DNA of 64,000 nt from Planctomycetota bacterium (GTDB taxonomy: Bacteria > Planctomycetota > Phycisphaerae > Phycisphaerales > UBA1924): the NCBI GenBank assembly GCA_963204725.1, contig CAUJHH010000019.1, forward strand, positions 55,486 to 119,485, given 5' to 3'. Both the position numbers and the translations under genes were made by a program. The notes below the pieces were generated by a model. That model did not search any database. It was not told the origin of the DNA and saw only the letters and a program-made list of their open reading frames with translations. This document shows, in pieces, positions 9,232 through 18,350 of this stretch; within the stretch, counting starts at the first letter, position 1; each line of letters begins with the position of its first letter.

Positions 9232-10175
9232 GCCTGCCCCTCCGCCCCGCGGCCTTCCATCAGGTTGCGGGCCTGCTGGGCCTTCGCTTCCTCGTCGATC
9301 TCGACTTGGCGCCTCGACAGCACAACCGCTCCCAGCATCGCCATGAGCAGGATCACACCGGCGATCTCGATCGAGCCGGGGTGGGCGTTCAGCAAGTTGA
9401 AACCAAGGGCTTCCACGTTCCGGGGGGAGAGATCGGCGGGAAAGTCGACCCAACGCTCGCCGCTCGGACCAGCCACCAGCGCCCGACGACCCTCGACGTC
9501 GATCTGGAGATCGCCGTCGCGGTCAACGATCCGGTCCTTGAACCCGATCGCGCCAGTGTCCTTCATCGCATCTTCAACGCGGCGAGGGAGTTGCGCGAGA
9601 AGCGCATCCTGCGACGCGCCCGCCATGCGCGGCTCGAGCTCCATCGATCCTGTGAACAGCATGCCCGTCAGCACGGCGACCAGTGCCATGCTGGCGATCG
9701 TCGCCGCCATCGGCTCGCGCGCCGCCGTGTCATACCGCTCCAGGCCCTCTGTTCGCTCTTCCGTGGGAGCCTGCGTCGCCAGCATGATCACAAAGAGATA
9801 CGTGATCAGGATTGCGCCGGCGTAGACGATCACGAGCGCGAACGCCATAAACTCCGCAGATAACAAGAGATAGAGACCGCACGACGCCAGAATCGTCAGA
9901 ATGAAGTAGATCGCGGAGTAGACAGGCCTGGGGTGTGTGACCACCCGCAGCGCGGCACCGAGCGCCACGAACGAGAACACATAAAAATAGAGATTGGGCA
10001 ACGCGTCCCGAGCGTTGAGGCCCATCAGAACCAGAATCACGCCCACGCCGGACGCCGCGAGCATGGCTCCGATCAACTGGGGGCTCACCTTGGCGCGGGG
10101 CAGCGCGACGCACAGCCCGAGCCCCACGAGCGCCAAACCGAGATACAAGGCGATCGGATGAATGAGATGGTCCAA
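9228..10175 (-). CDS. nuoJ: NADH-quinone oxidoreductase subunit J, enlarged
   Basis: First gene of the nuoJKLMN operon. I chose a TTG start at 10175 because GAGAAGGG lies seven bases upstream and the protein then begins LDHLIHPIALYLGLALVGLG. An upstream GTG/ATG in frame would add 16 residues without hydrophobic character. At 315 residues the product is far longer than E. coli NuoJ (184). The N-terminal helices and the pi-bulge-helix region (IVYAGAILITYLFVIMLA) are canonical. A soluble insert of roughly 90 residues (about 185-270, rich in charged residues, including DRDGDLQIDVEGRR) then precedes the last helix (GSIEIAGVILLMAMLGAVVLS). The insert is the oddity; the identity is secure. Confidence 0.94.
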   Translation of the reverse strand: MDHLIHPIALYLGLALVGLGLCVALPRAKVSPQLIGAMLAASGVGVILVLMGLNARDALPNLYFYVFSFVALGAALRVVTHPRPVYSAIYFILTILASCGLYLLLSAEFMAFALVIVYAGAILITYLFVIMLATQAPTEERTEGLERYDTAAREPMAATIASMALVAVLTGMLFTGSMELEPRMAGASQDALLAQLPRRVEDAMKDTGAIGFKDRIVDRDGDLQIDVEGRRALVAGPSGERWVDFPADLSPRNVEALGFNLLNAHPGSIEIAGVILLMAMLGAVVLSRRQVEIDEEAKAQQARNLMEGRGAEGQA

Positions 10176-10220
10176 CGGCGGCCCTTCTCGAGGACAAATC
10201 CCGGCGGCACAGCCCGCGCG

Positions 10221-10247
10221 CACAGGAGCGGACGCTCCGGTCCTGTG
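10221..10247. promoter_or_regulatory. 27-base dyad in the leader of nuoJKLMN
   Basis: CACAGGA and TCCTGTG form the outer arms, and CGGA and TCCG the inner arms. The two arm pairs are separated by one symmetrical G/G mismatch around a 3-base centre. The dyad lies 46 bases upstream of the TTG start of nuoJ and therefore within its probable leader or promoter. It could be an operator or an RNA hairpin. No T-run follows on either strand, so it is not a standard terminator. Confidence 0.5.
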
Positions 10248-10365
10248 AACGGGTCCAGAGGATAGATGGGAGACCCCCGCCCTTCAACCAACCATCCCTT
10301 CATCCACACAGGCCCTCGCCGTGTTGGAGATCGGCCCTGTGCGCCCGCCGCTACCATCGACCATC

Positions 10366-11058
10366 ATGCCCGATCCGGCCGGACCCCGCCCCTCAACCGA
10401 TCCGAGTGAACGCCCCGGCCCCGCACGCTGGCAGGTCCACCTCCCCAACGCGCTGACCATGCTGCGTGTGGCGTTGACGGCTGTCTTCGTCGCCATGCTC
10501 GCCCTTCGACCCCGCCCATTCGGCGCGCCTGATGGCGGAATCGACACGGCGATGCTGCTGTCGTGCGCCGTTTTCGTGCTGGCTGCGGTCACCGACGCGC
10601 TGGATGGCTATCTCGCGCGGCGCTGGCGCGTCGTTTCGCGCTTCGGGCGCATCATGGACCCCTTCGCGGACAAGGTGCTCGTGCTCGGCGCGTTCATCAT
10701 GCTCGCCGGTCCGGCGTTCATGACCCACGAGGGAGCGATCGTTTCCGGCGTCGCGCCGTGGATGGTCGTTGTCATCCTTGCCCGCGAACTCCTCGTCACG
10801 TCGATCCGCGCGATCCTTGAGGGCGAGGGGCTCGACTGCTCCGCCGGCTGGGCGGGCAAGGCCAAGATGATCCTGCAGGCCATTGTCGTGCCACTGATCC
10901 TCCTGCTGCTCGCGTGGGGGATTCCTGCCAAGGGCTCGCTCCGCATGTGGGCGATCGACCTGGGCGTGTGGGCGACCGTCGCCGCCACCGTCCTCAGCGG
11001 CATTCCATATGTCACGCGCGCGATCGGCGCGGGAATCGCGCGAAAGATCTCACCGTGA
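10366..11058 (+). CDS. pgsA: CDP-diacylglycerol--glycerol-3-phosphate 3-phosphatidyltransferase
   Basis: The enzyme makes phosphatidylglycerophosphate from CDP-diacylglycerol and glycerol-3-phosphate at the inner membrane. The CDP-alcohol phosphatidyltransferase signature DGx2ARx8Gx3Dx3D is complete: it starts in DALDGYLAR, continues through GRIMD and ends in PFADK, around residues 83-108. The flanking hydrophobic helices fit the family. The product has 230 residues from ATG 10366. No good ribosome site marks this start, and an upstream GTG at 10321 is possible. The stop overlaps the next start (GTGA), tying it to pgpA, whose product acts on the next intermediate. This neighbour makes phosphatidylglycerophosphate the likely product. 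Confidence 0.93.
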   Translation: MPDPAGPRPSTDPSERPGPARWQVHLPNALTMLRVALTAVFVAMLALRPRPFGAPDGGIDTAMLLSCAVFVLAAVTDALDGYLARRWRVVSRFGRIMDPFADKVLVLGAFIMLAGPAFMTHEGAIVSGVAPWMVVVILARELLVTSIRAILEGEGLDCSAGWAGKAKMILQAIVVPLILLLLAWGIPAKGSLRMWAIDLGVWATVAATVLSGIPYVTRAIGAGIARKISP

Positions 11059-11564
11059 ACAAAGCACCCGCGACCTTTCATCTCATCACGACATTCGGCC
11101 TCGGCTTCCGGCGCCCCGCCTCCGGGACGTGGGGCTCGATGCCGCCGGTCGCGCTCGCGGCCCTGCTCATGCTCACCGGGTTCGGCCCACGCGAGAATCC
11201 GCTCGTCTACTTCGGCGTCCTCGCGTTCGTGCTCGTTCTCTTCTGCTGGGCCTGCATCGCGCACGGCGACCTCGCCGAGGTTCGCTTCGGTGAGAAGGAT
11301 CCGTCGGAGGTCGTTGCGGACGAGACCGCAGGCCAGTGCATCCCGCTGCTGGCCATCCCGTGGGCCGGGCTCACCGACTGGCCCCGTACCTTCGCAACGC
11401 TCGCGTTCTGCTTTGTGGCCTTCCGCGTGCTGGACATCATCAAGCCGCCCCCCGCACACGGCCTGCAGAAGATCCCGGGCGGGTGGGGCATCCTGATCGA
11501 CGACCTCGTCGCGGGCATCTACGCCGCGATCGCGGTGAATCTCTTTGTGTTGATGCTGCCGTAG
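11055..11564 (+). CDS. pgpA: Phosphatidylglycerophosphatase A
   Basis: PgpA removes the phosphate from phosphatidylglycerophosphate to give phosphatidylglycerol. The 169-residue product starts at GTG 11055, overlapping the pgsA stop by four bases. Family features are visible: FGLGFRRPASGTWGSMPPV near the N-terminus, the acidic stretch EKDPSEVVADETAGQ (about 79-93), and near the C-terminus KPPPAHGLQKIPGGWGIL followed by IDDLVAGIYA. Four hydrophobic segments are predicted. With pgsA it forms a two-gene unit covering the last two steps of phosphatidylglycerol synthesis. The gene converges on a peptidase gene 21 bases downstream. Confidence 0.94.
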   Translation: MNKAPATFHLITTFGLGFRRPASGTWGSMPPVALAALLMLTGFGPRENPLVYFGVLAFVLVLFCWACIAHGDLAEVRFGEKDPSEVVADETAGQCIPLLAIPWAGLTDWPRTFATLAFCFVAFRVLDIIKPPPAHGLQKIPGGWGILIDDLVAGIYAAIAVNLFVLMLP

Positions 11565-11585
11565 TTTCCCGGCAGAGCCACACGA

Positions 11586-13610
11586 CTACCGCGGCCACGT
11601 GTCGTTCGAGTCATTCTGATCCGGGATCGCGTGCTCCGGATCGATCGTGACTCTCTTGATCCGTCGGCCCCCGGTGTCGATCGCCGCCGTGAACGCGTCG
11701 CCTGTGTACCACGCCTCGACCGGAAGGCGTCTCACTTCACTCGAATCGTCGGTGTAATCGATCCGGTACAAACTCGGCATCACCATCCGCCGAAGCGTCT
11801 TGAACGTCACCGAGGCGTTCGACGCGTCCGACTGCTCGAAGCCGGTGACCGCAAGATCGATGGTGCCGTTCTCATAGAACCACCCGCGCCAGAACCACGC
11901 GAGGTCCATCCCTGCGCCCGACTCCATCGCGCGGAAGAAGTCCGCCGGCTGCGGATGCTTGAACGCCCACGCGTCGATGTATGCCTTGAACGCACGATCG
12001 AACCTTGCGGGACCAAGCACGTGCTCGCGCAGGATCACCATTGCCGTCGCGGTCTTGGCGTACATCAGCCGCCCGAGCCGTCCGCCCAGGAGCCGATCCG
12101 GATAGGTCATCAGCGGCTGGTCGTCGCCCCTTCGCATCTCCGCCGCGAACGTGCGCGGATCGCCCCGCCGGGGGGCCTCACCCGGGTATCGCTCCAGGTT
12201 GCAGTAGTAGTTGATGAACGTGTTGAAGCCCTCGTCCATCCACGCGTACCGGCGCTCGTCGTTCGAGACCAGCATCGGGAACCAGTTGTGCCCGATCTCG
12301 TGCGCCGTCACGCCGAAGAGCCCACGCTCATCATTCCTTGCGCGGCAGAAAATGATCATCGGGTACTCCATCCCCCCGACGATCCCGTTCACATTCGTCG
12401 CCACCGGGTATGGATACCGGAACCACATCCGGTTGTACTGCTCGATCGAGAAGCGCAGCATGTCCGTGCTCTTGGTCCACTGCTTCAACCCCTCCTTCGG
12501 ATAGAGCGACATGCACAGCGTGCCGACGTTGTTCCCGCTCCCCGCCGTCGCCGTCGCATTCCCGTCCACGGCAGACGCGTCCCAGATGAACGCCTCCGAG
12601 CTCGTCCACGCAAACGTCCGGACGTTCTTCGCGACAAACCGCCACGTCAGCGGCCCATCACCGGCGGGGCGGCTTGATGCCTCCCCCACCTCCTCCGGCC
12701 CCCGCAGCGTCACCGTCTCGCTGCTCCGTCTGGCTCGCTCGAGGCGTTCGACCTGTGTCGGTGTCAGCACCTCCGACGCGTTCATCAATTCACCTGTCGC
12801 GCCGACAAGGTGGTCTCGCGGCACGGTCAGCGATACATCAAAGTCGCCGAAGTTGGTGTGGAACTCGCCCGCACCCAGATATGGAAGCGTGTTCCAGCCA
12901 TGGACATCATCGAACATGCACGCCGCGGGGAACCACTGGGCAACCTCAAAGATCGTTCCCTGCGCGACCTTCTCGACACCCATGCGATCCGAGCCGTATG
13001 GGGGAAGATCGAACGAGTACTCGATCTCGATCTGGGCCTCGCCTCCGTGCGCCGCGATCGGCGAAGGGAGATCGATCCGCCCCACCGTGTCATAGACGTC
13101 GATGGTGAGCGCCTGCTGCGATCCCCCGGTCGGCTGAAGCAGCGTTACGCGCGAGATGTCGTATCCGCCATCGAAGCCGTCACGATTCCCGAACCTGCCG
13201 CCCTTGCCGAGGATGCTGGCGCCGACGCTCTCCTTGTCGAAGAGGTTCTGCTCGAGCGTCATCCAGATGAATGGCAGCGGTTCCGGCGAGTTGTTCACGT
13301 ACCGCATACGGACCGTGCCGCTGAGGGTCCGCCGCTCCGCGTCGAGCGACGCGCGGATCGTGTAGTCGACCTTCTGCTGCCAATAGTCGGGGCCCGGCAG
13401 CCCCGTCGCGCTCCGCACGAGGTTCGCTTCGGGAAGCGCAAGCGGTTCGAAGATGTCCCTGCCGTAGCGATCCGATTGCTGCCCGGCGTTCGCTCCTTGC
13501 GCCGCCGAGCCGGCATCCGTCGTGCCGCCCGTTGTCTGACAGCCGATCAGGCCGAGCGAAAGAACCATGACGGAAGCACAAAGGGTGGCCACGCTTCCTG
13601 ATTGACGCAT
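11586..13610 (-). CDS. M1-family metallopeptidase, lipoprotein
   Basis: A 674-residue exported peptidase. The N-terminal signal ends in the lipobox LIGC (Cys24), so it should be lipid-anchored outside the cytoplasm. The gluzincin zinc site is HEIGH at residues 437-441 with the third ligand Glu460 in WMDEGFNTF, the spacing HExxH-x18-E of family M1. A substrate-recognition GGMEYP stretch, the counterpart of GAMEN, precedes it. An N-terminal beta-domain (about 60-270) is typical of M1 proteins. A closely related gene lies 104 bases upstream in the same orientation, so the two probably arose by tandem duplication. Likely role: trimming peptides outside the cytoplasm; the substrate is unknown. Confidence 0.88.
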   Translation of the reverse strand: MRQSGSVATLCASVMVLSLGLIGCQTTGGTTDAGSAAQGANAGQQSDRYGRDIFEPLALPEANLVRSATGLPGPDYWQQKVDYTIRASLDAERRTLSGTVRMRYVNNSPEPLPFIWMTLEQNLFDKESVGASILGKGGRFGNRDGFDGGYDISRVTLLQPTGGSQQALTIDVYDTVGRIDLPSPIAAHGGEAQIEIEYSFDLPPYGSDRMGVEKVAQGTIFEVAQWFPAACMFDDVHGWNTLPYLGAGEFHTNFGDFDVSLTVPRDHLVGATGELMNASEVLTPTQVERLERARRSSETVTLRGPEEVGEASSRPAGDGPLTWRFVAKNVRTFAWTSSEAFIWDASAVDGNATATAGSGNNVGTLCMSLYPKEGLKQWTKSTDMLRFSIEQYNRMWFRYPYPVATNVNGIVGGMEYPMIIFCRARNDERGLFGVTAHEIGHNWFPMLVSNDERRYAWMDEGFNTFINYYCNLERYPGEAPRRGDPRTFAAEMRRGDDQPLMTYPDRLLGGRLGRLMYAKTATAMVILREHVLGPARFDRAFKAYIDAWAFKHPQPADFFRAMESGAGMDLAWFWRGWFYENGTIDLAVTGFEQSDASNASVTFKTLRRMVMPSLYRIDYTDDSSEVRRLPVEAWYTGDAFTAAIDTGGRRIKRVTIDPEHAIPDQNDSNDTWPR

Positions 13611-13714
13611 CCGCTGACTCCTGCTGTGGCCGCTTGGCGCCGATCCGGCTGCCGCGGCCGATGCCGTTCCAAACTCGTGAGTCCTGTTGTACCAGATTCA
13701 GCCGCCCCGGTCGC

Positions 13715-15742
13715 TCACGGCTCCCAGACGTTGTTCGATCGATCGATATCCGGGTAGACCCCCTCCGGATCGATCTCGACCCGCTGGATCGCCCGCCCAT
13801 CGAGCTTGACGCTCGTCGTCCACTCGCTCGAACGCGACCAGATCTCGGCCGGAAGCTCCACATCCTCAACGCCGCCGTCATCGAACGTCACGCGCAGGTG
13901 CACCGGCAGATACATGGCGTGCGAGCCGTCCTCGGCGTCGCCTTCCGTCGCGAGCGAGATCCGTGCCTGCGTCAGCGCGCGATTGGTCCATACCCGCGTG
14001 ATCGATTGATCGGGTGTGCCCGTCCCGAACACCCACGCGCGCCAGAACCACGCAAGGTCCATCCCAGACACATCCTCCATCGTGCGGAAGAAGTCCGACG
14101 GCTGCGGGCTCTTGAACGCCCATCGCCGGATGTAGGCGCGGAACGCCGCGTCGAAACGCTCCGGACCGAGCACCCGCTCCCGCAGCGTGACCAGCATCCA
14201 CGCCGGCTTGTCGTACGCGAGCCACCCGAGTTTGTGAGGCCCCATGCGGTCCGGATTGGTCTCCATCGGCTGCAGGAACCCGCCCTCAAACTCACCCGCC
14301 CATCCGTCAAAGTCGAAGTAATGGCCGACCTCGCCGAGTCTCGCGATCTCCGAGTAATAGTTGATGAATGTGTTGAACCCCTCGTCCATCCACGCGTGCC
14401 GGCGCTCGTCGGTGTTGACCACCATCGGGAACCAGTTGTGGCCGATCTCGTGGGTCGTCACGCTGTAGAGCTCGTACCGGTCCTTCCGCTCGGAGCAGAA
14501 GATGATCATCGGGTACTCCATCCCCGGCACGATCCCGTTCACATTCGTCGCCACGGGATAGGGATACGTGAACCACTTCTGGTTGTACCCCTCGATCGCG
14601 AACCGCAGCATGTCGGTCGACTCGCTCCAGAGCGGCAACGCATCGCGCGTGTACAGCGACATCGCCAGCGTGCCCCCCGGCTTGTTCGCGTCACCGTTCA
14701 CCGCCGCCGCGTCCCAGATGAACGCCCTCGAACTCGCCCACGCAAACGTCCGCACGTTCTCCGCGCGAAACTTCCAGATCAGCTTCCCATCTCCAGCGAT
14801 GCGTGTCCGTGGGGCGCCGATCTCTTCTTCGGGCACGATCAGGACCGTCTCGGTCGAGGTGCGGGCACGCGCCAGCCTCTCGCGCTGCGCCTCGGTCAGC
14901 ACCTCGGATTCATTCTGCAGCACGCCCGTCGCGCCCACGATGTGATCGCCGGGCACCGTGATACTCACCTGATAATCGCCAAAGTCTGTGTAGAACTCCC
15001 CCACGCTCATGTAGGGCAACGTGTTCCACCCATGCACATCGTCGTACTTCGCGACGGCCGGAAACCACTGCGCCACCTGGAACACCGGGCCATCGCCGGA
15101 CTCCTGAAAGCCCATGCGGTCCGATCCGTTCGGCGGGATCACAAACGCCCACGAGACCTCGATCGACACCGTTCCACCCTTCGCTGCGAGGGGACGGGCC
15201 AGATCGATCCGACCGAGCGTGTCATAGATCTTGAGCGTCGCGTCCGCACCGTCCACGCGCACACCACCGATCTCCAGGCCGCCGACAAAGTCCTTGGGCA
15301 CGCCGCCGAGCCCGAAGTCCTCGCCTCCGGCCCGCGCCCCCACGCTGTCGGCTCGATAGAGGTTCTGTTCCAGGTGCAGCCAGACGTGCTCCAGTTCGCT
15401 CGGCGAATTGTTGGTGTAGGTGATGACCTCGCGCCCGCTCACACGCCGTGTCTCCGGATCGAGCGAGGCTTCGATCACGTAATCAGCTCGCTGCTGCCAG
15501 TATCCAGGGCCCGGAGCGCCGGACCCCAGCCGCGCGTCCGATGGCGCAGGCAGGTCCAGCGGATCAAACGGCCCCTTGCCATATCCGGCAACATGGAACC
15601 CCTCGGAGCCCGAACCGAGCATCGGCATCCGCTCGCGCCGTTGGTCCGCACCCTGATCCTTCTCGCCCGAGGCGCAGCCACTCGCAACCGAAGCCGCCAC
15701 CACCACCGCGCCCCACGCGACACTTCGCTTCATCAGGTTCAT
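13715..15742 (-). CDS. M1-family metallopeptidase, lipoprotein (tandem paralogue)
   Basis: A 675-residue paralogue of the downstream gene. A short signal sequence ends in VASGC (Cys23), a slightly weak lipobox. The zinc site is HEIGHNWFPM starting at residue 431 with Glu454 in WMDEGFNTFINYY, and PGMEYP takes the place of the GAMEN exopeptidase motif. The two proteins share the same layout from the signal peptide to the final DIDRSNNVWEP-like end (here) and NDSNDTWPR-like end (downstream copy). The catalytic core is more alike than the N-terminal half. The genes are probably transcribed together. Family knowledge supports aminopeptidase activity, but some secreted members have other specificities. 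Confidence 0.88.
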   Translation of the reverse strand: MNLMKRSVAWGAVVVAASVASGCASGEKDQGADQRRERMPMLGSGSEGFHVAGYGKGPFDPLDLPAPSDARLGSGAPGPGYWQQRADYVIEASLDPETRRVSGREVITYTNNSPSELEHVWLHLEQNLYRADSVGARAGGEDFGLGGVPKDFVGGLEIGGVRVDGADATLKIYDTLGRIDLARPLAAKGGTVSIEVSWAFVIPPNGSDRMGFQESGDGPVFQVAQWFPAVAKYDDVHGWNTLPYMSVGEFYTDFGDYQVSITVPGDHIVGATGVLQNESEVLTEAQRERLARARTSTETVLIVPEEEIGAPRTRIAGDGKLIWKFRAENVRTFAWASSRAFIWDAAAVNGDANKPGGTLAMSLYTRDALPLWSESTDMLRFAIEGYNQKWFTYPYPVATNVNGIVPGMEYPMIIFCSERKDRYELYSVTTHEIGHNWFPMVVNTDERRHAWMDEGFNTFINYYSEIARLGEVGHYFDFDGWAGEFEGGFLQPMETNPDRMGPHKLGWLAYDKPAWMLVTLRERVLGPERFDAAFRAYIRRWAFKSPQPSDFFRTMEDVSGMDLAWFWRAWVFGTGTPDQSITRVWTNRALTQARISLATEGDAEDGSHAMYLPVHLRVTFDDGGVEDVELPAEIWSRSSEWTTSVKLDGRAIQRVEIDPEGVYPDIDRSNNVWEP

Positions 15743-15876
15743 CGCAAGTCTCCGGGATCAGCCAACTCGGCCCGGAAGTCGCCAAGCAGGCGTCACACCG
15801 GGCCCACAGGATATGTGCGGCCGACACCCCCGATGCCTCCCGCACCGCACGCCCGCGCAATCCATGTATTCCGACG

Positions 15877-16692
15877 CTACCGAGCGCCCCGATAGGGCGG
15901 CAGGTCTTCCAGCCTCGTCAGCCCCGGCACCACGAACACACCAGGGCTGTACGGCATCAGAGGCGAATCCGTCCCCAATCCCTCCGCCCGAAACGGCGGG
16001 TGCTCCGCGAACTGTCCCTCAACCGAACGCCGCTGGATGCTCACACCCTCGGCGTCCGGCCCACGCTCGAGAAGGCATCGATGCCCGACGGGCAGCTTCG
16101 GATCCTCCGCCTCTCCCCAGATCACACACTGCACCGGCACGTCCCGCGGATCGAGAAGCATCACGTAGTCGCCACCGTTGGCGAGTCCGGCGCGCGTCGA
16201 TGGCGCCCTCGCCGTGAACGTCCACGCGTTGCCGAACTCCGGGTGCTGCCGGCGCGGAGGGGTGGCCGCGTCGCCGATCGTTCCCTCCTGCTCGCCCTTG
16301 ATCTTGGACTCGTGCCCGTTGAACACAACCACCACTTGTCCCGGCTCGAGCGTCAACGCGGGGAATGTGAATCGAAACTGGGACTTGCCGGGCTTGGCCG
16401 CGTCGTGCAGCGTGTAGCCGCCGATCTTGATCGGCTTGTCGTGCGGATTGATCAACTCCACAAACTCATCGCCCGCCGTCTGCCGCTCGCCATCGAGATT
16501 GGCATCGCCGTTCTTTGTCGGCACCGAGAACAGAATCTCTGTCAACAGCGGATGAGGAAAGGCGACCGGCGACTTCGGGAGCGGATCGGGCGCGGGCGCC
16601 GTAGACGGAGGCACCGGCGTCGGCGGCTGCGCCTCCTCGCTCGTGGGCCGACCCGGAACACTCAGCATCAGAGACAGCAGCATCCATCCCAT
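15877..16692 (-). CDS. Exported lamin-tail-domain protein
   Basis: The 271-residue product from ATG 16692 (MGWMLLSLMLSVPGRPT) starts with a short hydrophobic segment that may be a signal peptide. A Pro-rich linker (about 18-42) is followed by a lamin tail domain-like beta-sandwich (about 45-150). Typical lamin-tail elements are LLTEILFSVPTKNGDANLDGE, GDEFVELINPHDKPIKIGGYTLHD, and LEPGQVVVVFNGHE. The rest (about 150-271), with NAWTFTARAPSTRAGLANGGDYVMLLDP, fits the end of the same fold. Bacterial lamin-tail domains usually sit on secreted or surface proteins and may bind other macromolecules. The frame stays open upstream but becomes arginine-rich, so the internal ATG is preferred. Confidence 0.75.
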   Translation of the reverse strand: MGWMLLSLMLSVPGRPTSEEAQPPTPVPPSTAPAPDPLPKSPVAFPHPLLTEILFSVPTKNGDANLDGERQTAGDEFVELINPHDKPIKIGGYTLHDAAKPGKSQFRFTFPALTLEPGQVVVVFNGHESKIKGEQEGTIGDAATPPRRQHPEFGNAWTFTARAPSTRAGLANGGDYVMLLDPRDVPVQCVIWGEAEDPKLPVGHRCLLERGPDAEGVSIQRRSVEGQFAEHPPFRAEGLGTDSPLMPYSPGVFVVPGLTRLEDLPPYRGAR

Positions 16693-16859
16693 GTCGTCAG
16701 GGTACACGATCGTGCGTCCCCGCAAAAGTGCCCGCACGCCCGCGCCAGAGACATTCGAGCGATTAGGATTCCCCTCGCGATCACCCCGCGCGGCCACGCC
16801 ACCCGCCGCGTCCCCCGCCTCAACACCTCGTCGCCGCCCTCGGCGCAAGGAGCCAGCCA

Positions 16860-18350
16860 GTGTTCAACAGCGTCAGCGTCTCGGAGAAGGGCAAGGGCAT
16901 CATCGTCGTCGGCCATTTCAAGGGAAAGCCCCTCGACCGCGCCTCCAAGCGTGCCGCGCCCCAGGGCTCTGTCGCTGCCGCGCTCCGGCGTGAGGAGGCA
17001 ACCGGCGATGTCGGCCGCATCGTCGAGGCGTGGATCAACCCGCGTGCCCGAGTCATGATCGTTGGCCTCGGGGAAAAGGCCTCCTGCACCCTCCAGACCG
17101 TCCGCGACGCCGCCGCTGCGGTCGCCCGCCGCCTCGCGGCCTCAAAGGACCAGGTCGCCACCTTCGCCCTCGCCGGCCCCATCGCACAGGCGGGCCACGA
17201 CCTCACCCGCGCCGGAGAGGCGATCGGCGAGGCGATCGGGCTGCTCTCATGGAACTGCGACGAGTTCAGAGGTTCGGGCACTCCCAAGCCCACTCGAACC
17301 TCGCTCACGATTCGATCCGACGACAAGGCGATGACCGCCGGGATGAAGACGGGGCTCGTCGTCGCCGAGGGCGCAAACCTCGCCCGCACGCTCAGCCAGA
17401 CGCCCCCCAACGTGGCGACGCCGGAATGGATGGCCGATCAGGCGAAGAAAATGGCCCGCAAAGCCGGGCTCAAGGTCCGCGTTCTCCAGGGTGCGGAGTT
17501 GGAGAAAGAGAAGCTCATCGGGCTGATCAATGTCGGCAAGGCCTCCGAGAACAAGCCCTGTCTGATCCGCATCGAGTACACCCCCAAGCGCGCCAAGCCG
17601 AACGCCAAGCCACTTGTGGTCGTCGGCAAGACCGTGACCTACGACACGGGAGGCCTCTCCCTGAAGGTCAACAACGGCATGGTCGGCATGAAGCGCGACA
17701 AGGACGGGGGCTGCTCTGTGATCGGCGCCATGCACGCCATCGCAACCGTCGTCAAGCCCGACTTTCCCGTGATCGCTCTGCTCGCCGCAGCAGAGAACTC
17801 CATCAGCGATGAGGCCTATCGCCCCGACGACGTTCTGCGCTATCGCAACGGCGTCACGGTCGAGGTCACGAACACCGACGCGGAGGGCCGCCTGGTGCTC
17901 GCAGACGCGCTCATCTGGGCGTGCGAGGTGGAGCAGCCGCGCGCGATCATCGATCTCGCAACCCTGACGGGGGGCGTCATCACCGCGCTCGGCTCGACCT
18001 ATGCCGGCCTGTTCTGCGAGAACGACCAGCTCCGCGGAGCGGTCGAGTGCGCCGCCATGGGCACCGGCGAGCTCGTCTGGCGCCTCCCGTACGCGCACGC
18101 CGAGTACCGCGACATGATGAAGTCGCCGGTCGCGGACATCCTCAACAGCAACCCGAATCGGAAGGCCCACGCGACCCAGGGTGCCGCGTTCCTGGCGAAC
18201 TTCGTGCAGAAGGATGTGCCGTGGTGCCACCTGGACATCGCAGGCGTGCACGTCGCGGAGAAGAACGCCGGCATGTACGTCGATGGGCCGACCGGCTGGG
18301 GCGTCCGCTTGCTCAGCCATCTGGTCCGCGGAATGACCGCCGAAAGCTGA
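16860..18350 (+). CDS. pepA: Leucyl aminopeptidase (M17)
   Basis: Cytoplasmic two-metal aminopeptidase, 496 residues. It starts at GTG 16860 with AAGGAG nine bases upstream. The N-terminal macro-like domain covers about 1-165. The C-terminal catalytic domain carries the first metal-ligand block in VGKTVTYDTGGLSLK (Lys and Asp), a second in MKRDKDGG, and NTDAEGRLVLADALIWA with the signature Asp and Glu ligands. The usual MKxDMxGAA block reads MKRDKDGGCSV, a small deviation near the active site that keeps the charged residues. The gene stands alone, with a weak hairpin just after the stop (CGGGCGA/TCGCCCG). No other M17 gene is in the window. Confidence 0.93.
   Translation: MFNSVSVSEKGKGIIVVGHFKGKPLDRASKRAAPQGSVAAALRREEATGDVGRIVEAWINPRARVMIVGLGEKASCTLQTVRDAAAAVARRLAASKDQVATFALAGPIAQAGHDLTRAGEAIGEAIGLLSWNCDEFRGSGTPKPTRTSLTIRSDDKAMTAGMKTGLVVAEGANLARTLSQTPPNVATPEWMADQAKKMARKAGLKVRVLQGAELEKEKLIGLINVGKASENKPCLIRIEYTPKRAKPNAKPLVVVGKTVTYDTGGLSLKVNNGMVGMKRDKDGGCSVIGAMHAIATVVKPDFPVIALLAAAENSISDEAYRPDDVLRYRNGVTVEVTNTDAEGRLVLADALIWACEVEQPRAIIDLATLTGGVITALGSTYAGLFCENDQLRGAVECAAMGTGELVWRLPYAHAEYRDMMKSPVADILNSNPNRKAHATQGAAFLANFVQKDVPWCHLDIAGVHVAEKNAGMYVDGPTGWGVRLLSHLVRGMTAES

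Noticed and set aside
9630..9650. LEPR-like string (MELEPRM) within NuoJ
   Set aside because: It lacks the XLL part, is internal to a membrane subunit and is not near an N-terminus, so it is coincidence.
10321..10365. Earlier GTG start for pgsA
   Set aside because: The additional 15 residues show no family similarity and no ribosome binding site was seen. The ATG at 10366 is simpler, although its own ribosome site is also weak.
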